A stretch of 64,000 nt of DNA from Ottowia testudinis (GTDB taxonomy: Bacteria; Pseudomonadota; Gammaproteobacteria; Burkholderiales; Burkholderiaceae_C), in NCBI RefSeq assembly GCF_017498525.1, contig NZ_CP071796.1:558001-622000 (forward strand), given 5' to 3'. This document shows positions 61,692 to 64,000 of this stretch, piece by piece. Position 1 is the first letter of the stretch, and each line of letters begins with the position of its first letter. Position numbers and translations under genes: made by a program. Under the pieces are notes generated by a model. That model did no database searches. It worked only from the letters and a program-made list of their open reading frames with translations, and was not told the origin of the DNA.

Positions 61692-62711
61692 TCAGGCGAA
61701 GTGATCGAAGGCGCGCGCCGCGAATGGCGTCGCGCGGCCGCGGGCGTCGATGAGGCGCAGGCCGGAAGCTTCCTCAATGCGTCCGATGCGCGTGACGCAG
61801 GCGGCGGCGCGCTTGCCGGCCGCTTGCACGGCGGCGCGGACAGAGGGTGGGGCGGTGAAGACGAGTTCGTAGTCGTCGCCGCCGGTAAGCGTGAGTTTGA
61901 GTAGAAATTCTTTATCGAATGAGTCGCTGGCGCTTGATGGGCCAGCGCAAAACGCTATCAAATGAAAAGCATCCTTGCTGTCGATGGCGGCCCCGGCATT
62001 GCTCGCCTTGAGGATGTGCCCGAGATCGCCCGTCAGCCCATCACTGATGTCGGCCGCCGCGCTGGCGATGCCGCGCAGGGCCTGGCCCAGCGTCAGGCGC
62101 GGCGTGGGGCGCTCCAGCCGCTGGCGTGCGCTGGCCAGCACATCGGGCGGCAGCGTCCATTCGCCGCGCAGCGCGCCCAGCGCCAGCCGCGCATCGCCCA
62201 GCGTGCCGCTGACCCACACATCGTCGCCGACCTGCGCGCCGTCGCGCCGCAGCGCTTGACCGGCGGGCACCTGGCCGAACACGGTGATGCAGATGTTGAG
62301 CGGGCCGGCCGTGGTGTCGCCGCCGATCAGCGCGCAGCCGTGCGCGTCGGCCAGCGCGAACAGGCCGTGCGCGAAGGCGCCCAGCCAGCCTTCATCACGC
62401 GCGCGCTCGGGCGGCAAGGCCAGTGCCAGGGTGAAGGCCAGCGGCTCGGCGCCCATCGCGGCCAGGTCGCTCAGGTTGACGGCCAGCGCCTTGTGGCCGA
62501 GCGCGGCGGGGTCGACGTCGGCGAAGAAGTGGCGGCCTTCGACCAGCATGTCGGTGCTGACGGCCAGTTGCATGCCGGGCGCGGGCCGCAGCAGCGCGCA
62601 GTCGTCGCCGATGCCGAGGACTACTGAATTGATAGCTGGTTGCGCTTGTCCATCAAGCGTTGGGGGCTGATTTCGCTTGAAGAAGCGCTCGATCAGCTCG
62701 AATTCGCCCAT
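61692..62711 (-). CDS. thiL: Thiamine-monophosphate kinase
   Basis: 339 aa. Makes thiamine diphosphate from ThMP and ATP. AIRS-like fold: MGEFELIERFF start, GIGDDCALLRPAPGMQLAVS (metal-binding acidic residues), KALAVNLSDLAAMGAEPLAF, IGGDTTAGPLNI, ADISDGLTGDLGHI and LTGGDDYELVF. Two R1 elements are inserted in frame: PPTLDGQAQPAINS at about residues 15-28, just before the GIGDD motif, and LIAFCAGPSSASDSF at about 248-262, which explains its being longer than usual. It is separated from pgpA-pncC by about 7 kb. Confidence 0.94.
   Translation of the reverse strand: MGEFELIERFFKRNQPPTLDGQAQPAINSVVLGIGDDCALLRPAPGMQLAVSTDMLVEGRHFFADVDPAALGHKALAVNLSDLAAMGAEPLAFTLALALPPERARDEGWLGAFAHGLFALADAHGCALIGGDTTAGPLNICITVFGQVPAGQALRRDGAQVGDDVWVSGTLGDARLALGALRGEWTLPPDVLASARQRLERPTPRLTLGQALRGIASAAADISDGLTGDLGHILKASNAGAAIDSKDAFHLIAFCAGPSSASDSFDKEFLLKLTLTGGDDYELVFTAPPSVRAAVQAAGKRAAACVTRIGRIEEASGLRLIDARGRATPFAARAFDHFA
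61912..61971 (-). repeat. R1 element inside thiL, C-terminal part
   Basis: Reverse copy: TTATCGAATGAGTCG, CTGGCGCTTGATGGGCCAGC hairpin, GCAAAACGCTATCAAATG end; in frame between ISDGLTGDLGHI and LTGGDDYELVF. Confidence 0.82.
62621..62682 (+). repeat. R1 element inside thiL, N-terminal part
   Basis: Forward copy on the + strand (antisense to thiL): GAATTGATAGCTGGT, TGCGCTTGTCCATCAAGCG hairpin, TTGGGGGCTGATTTCGCTTG tail. In the gene it encodes PPTLDGQAQPAI, nearly the peptide found at the proA insertion ([11 protein letters not shown]). Confidence 0.85.
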
Positions 62712-62729
62712 GCCGCCTGCCGCGCCTGG

Positions 62730-63578
62730 TCAGCGCCCGCTCAGCGCGCCGGCGCGCTCGCGCACGCGGGCCACGCCATCGGCCAGGCGCCGCACACGGC
62801 CGGCGCGGCGCATGGCGGCTTTCAGGAAGGCCATCATCAACGGGCCGCTGTCGAGCACGCCGTCGCCGGGGTCGAAGCCGTTCATGTGGAACTCGGGGTG
62901 CCACTGCACGCCCATGACGAAGGGGTGGCCGGTGTGGCGAATGCCCTCGGGCACCCGGTCGATGGGGCTGCGCGCCTCCAGCACCAGGCCCTTGCCGAGC
63001 TGGTCGACGCACTGGTGGTGGATGCTGGTGACGCGCCGCGGCTCGTAGCCGTAGATGTCGGACAGCCGCGAGCCGGGCGTGAAATGCACCTCGTGGATCA
63101 GCCGGTCGTAGCGCTGCGTGTCGTTGTGCAGCACGGCGCCGGGCCACTGCGTGGGAATGTCCTGGATCAGCGTGCCGCCAAAGTACACGTTGAGCAGCTG
63201 GCAGCCCCGGCAGATGCCCAGCACCGGCTTGTCGGCCTCGATGAACCCGCGCAGCAGGCCCAGCTCGTAGTCGTCGCGGATGGGGTCGTATTCGGCCTTG
63301 TCGATCCAGGGTTTCTGGCCGTAGGTTTCGGGGCTGATGTCGATGCCGCCTTGCAGCACCAGGCCGTCCAGGTTGTCGACCAGATCGTGCAGCGGCGGGC
63401 GCTTGCGCTGGCGCGGCGCGCTCTGGTCGATGAAGGGAATCATCAACGCCACCACGCCGTGCGACATGATCCAGGTGGCCATGCCGCTTTCCAGGAATTG
63501 CAGGCGCTTGGTGGGCAGCCCCAGGCCGGGCGGCGGGTTGTGCAGCAGGCGGGCGGAGATGCCGATGCGCAGGGTCAT
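62730..63578 (-). CDS. Class I glutamine amidotransferase-like hydrolase (peptidase C26)
   Basis: 282 aa, gamma-glutamyl-GABA hydrolase (PuuD-like) family. Catalytic Cys in LGICRGCQLLNVYFGG and His/Glu in GVQWHPEFHMN; GLVLQGGIDISP near residue 72 is the usual oxyanion-strand block. It probably hydrolyses a gamma-glutamyl amide. Directly upstream (divided by an R1 element) is a YbdK-like carboxylate-amine ligase gene on the same strand, so a gamma-glutamyl ligation/hydrolysis pair is possible. Confidence 0.88.
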   Translation of the reverse strand: MTLRIGISARLLHNPPPGLGLPTKRLQFLESGMATWIMSHGVVALMIPFIDQSAPRQRKRPPLHDLVDNLDGLVLQGGIDISPETYGQKPWIDKAEYDPIRDDYELGLLRGFIEADKPVLGICRGCQLLNVYFGGTLIQDIPTQWPGAVLHNDTQRYDRLIHEVHFTPGSRLSDIYGYEPRRVTSIHHQCVDQLGKGLVLEARSPIDRVPEGIRHTGHPFVMGVQWHPEFHMNGFDPGDGVLDSGPLMMAFLKAAMRRAGRVRRLADGVARVRERAGALSGR

Positions 63579-63601
63579 GGCGGGATATGCGGCGGGTGGC
63601 T

Positions 63602-63666
63602 ACGAATAAAAGTGGCCGCTCGCGCTGGCGGAGAAAGCGCGAGCAGCTATCAAATATAGAGTATTC
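63602..63666 (-). repeat. R1 palindromic element, intergenic
   Basis: Reverse copy: ACGAATAAAAGTGGCCGC tail, TCGCGCTGGCGGAGAAAGCG hairpin, CGAGCAGCTATCAAATATAG end, filling the spacer between the ligase and the C26 hydrolase gene. Confidence 0.82.
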
Positions 63667-63673
63667 GAGCGGT

Positions 63674-64000
63674 TCATGCATCGCGCCCGCGAAACCGCTG
63701 CGCCGCTTGCCGGATGACTTCGCCCAGCAGGCGCTCCTTGGCTTGGCGCTCGCGCAGCCAGCGCGCGTCGTTGCGGTTGTCGAGCACGTCCTTGCGCAGC
63801 AGGGCCAGCGCATCGGTGGCCTGGCATGCGGTGGCAAAAGGCTGCAGGCGCTCCATGGTCGACAGCAGGTGGTCGCGCAGCGGCAGGTGCTCGCCGCCGA
63901 CGGGGTCGACATATACCGCGTCCAGCCCGAAGCGGCAGGCCTGAAAGCGGTTGTAGCCATAGACCAGGTAGTCGTCTTCCACCGGTGCAAAGGGCCGTTC
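63674..64000 (-). CDS. Carboxylate-amine ligase, YbdK-like, C-terminal part only
   Basis: The last 108 residues of a protein that runs beyond the window edge. [20 protein letters not shown] resembles the ENR/NRF-x3-RYGLDA-x3-DP block near the C-terminus of GCS2-type (YbdK) glutamate-cysteine ligase-like enzymes, followed by helices ([19 protein letters not shown]). It would be a second gamma-glutamyl ligase besides gshA. The 5' part is needed to confirm this. Confidence 0.65.
   Translation of the reverse strand, partial: ERPFAPVEDDYLVYGYNRFQACRFGLDAVYVDPVGGEHLPLRDHLLSTMERLQPFATACQATDALALLRKDVLDNRNDARWLRERQAKERLLGEVIRQAAQRFRGRDA

Noticed and set aside
1-64000. CRISPR array
   Set aside because: The repeats are dispersed kilobases apart in both orientations; no regularly spaced direct repeats or cas genes are present.

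Overview
The window looks like a chromosomal segment of a high-GC betaproteobacterium of the Burkholderiales, most likely the family Comamonadaceae; the genus cannot be told from sequence alone. The clues are the gene content and order (argS - SPOR protein - dsbA, lptA - lptB - rpoN, a LivGFKHM operon, a Thiobacillus-type gshA) and two dense families of short dispersed repeats. No rRNA, tRNA, CRISPR array, integrase or intact insertion sequence was seen.

Layout. 1-3.6 kb: 3' end of proA, a repeat-filled spacer and a leftward potassium uptake pair (TrkH/KtrB and TrkA/KtrA types). 3.8-14.4 kb: a glycosyltransferase-methyltransferase fusion, gshA, kup, a divergent Lrp-type regulator (AcdR-like) with ACC deaminase acdS, a homodimeric 2-oxoacid dehydrogenase E1 (MdeB/AceE-like) and gshB. 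ACC deaminase releases 2-oxobutyrate, a plausible substrate for the adjacent E1. 14.6-17.0 kb: a lower-GC islet with an AAA ATPase and a DUF4435/Toprim protein that I read as a PARIS (AriA-AriB) anti-phage system. 17.1-27.5 kb: pssA, an MFS exporter, a YafJ-type amidotransferase with a CWC protein, a DksA-family protein, malate synthase G, a CoA-transferase, a membrane protein and a LysR regulator.

27.6-33.3 kb: a cell-envelope glycosylation cluster (DUF2214 protein, two ArnT/PMT-type transferases, a YdjC/NaxD-type deacetylase, GtrA, and a DPM1/GtrB-type transferase) resembling known lipid A amino-sugar modification loci. 33.4-44.7 kb: argS, a SPOR protein, dsbA, lptA, lptB, rpoN, heme oxygenase with a bacteriophytochrome whose kinase half looks degenerate, an RlmL-type methyltransferase and a PIN-domain protein. 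44.8-49.6 kb: leftward livG-F-K-H-M operon. 49.8-54.7 kb: an FMN-binding glutamate synthase-like protein, an orphan family 5 solute-binding protein, pncC and pgpA. 54.8-64 kb: DUF4139 and EF-hand proteins, GST, VOC and WYL-regulator genes, a decayed thiL 3' copy, a lower-GC GH42-like secreted protein, intact thiL, a C26 amidotransferase and the 3' end of a YbdK-like ligase.

The most unusual feature is the first repeat family (called R1 here): about 21 copies of a roughly 60-bp palindromic element, both between genes and inserted in frame in proA, a YdjC-type deacetylase, an ArnT-like gene, argS, rpoN, rlmL, pncC and thiL (twice). This resembles the Rickettsia palindromic elements. A second family (R2) always begins directly after a stop codon. 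All calls were made by reading the sequence; no searches were run.
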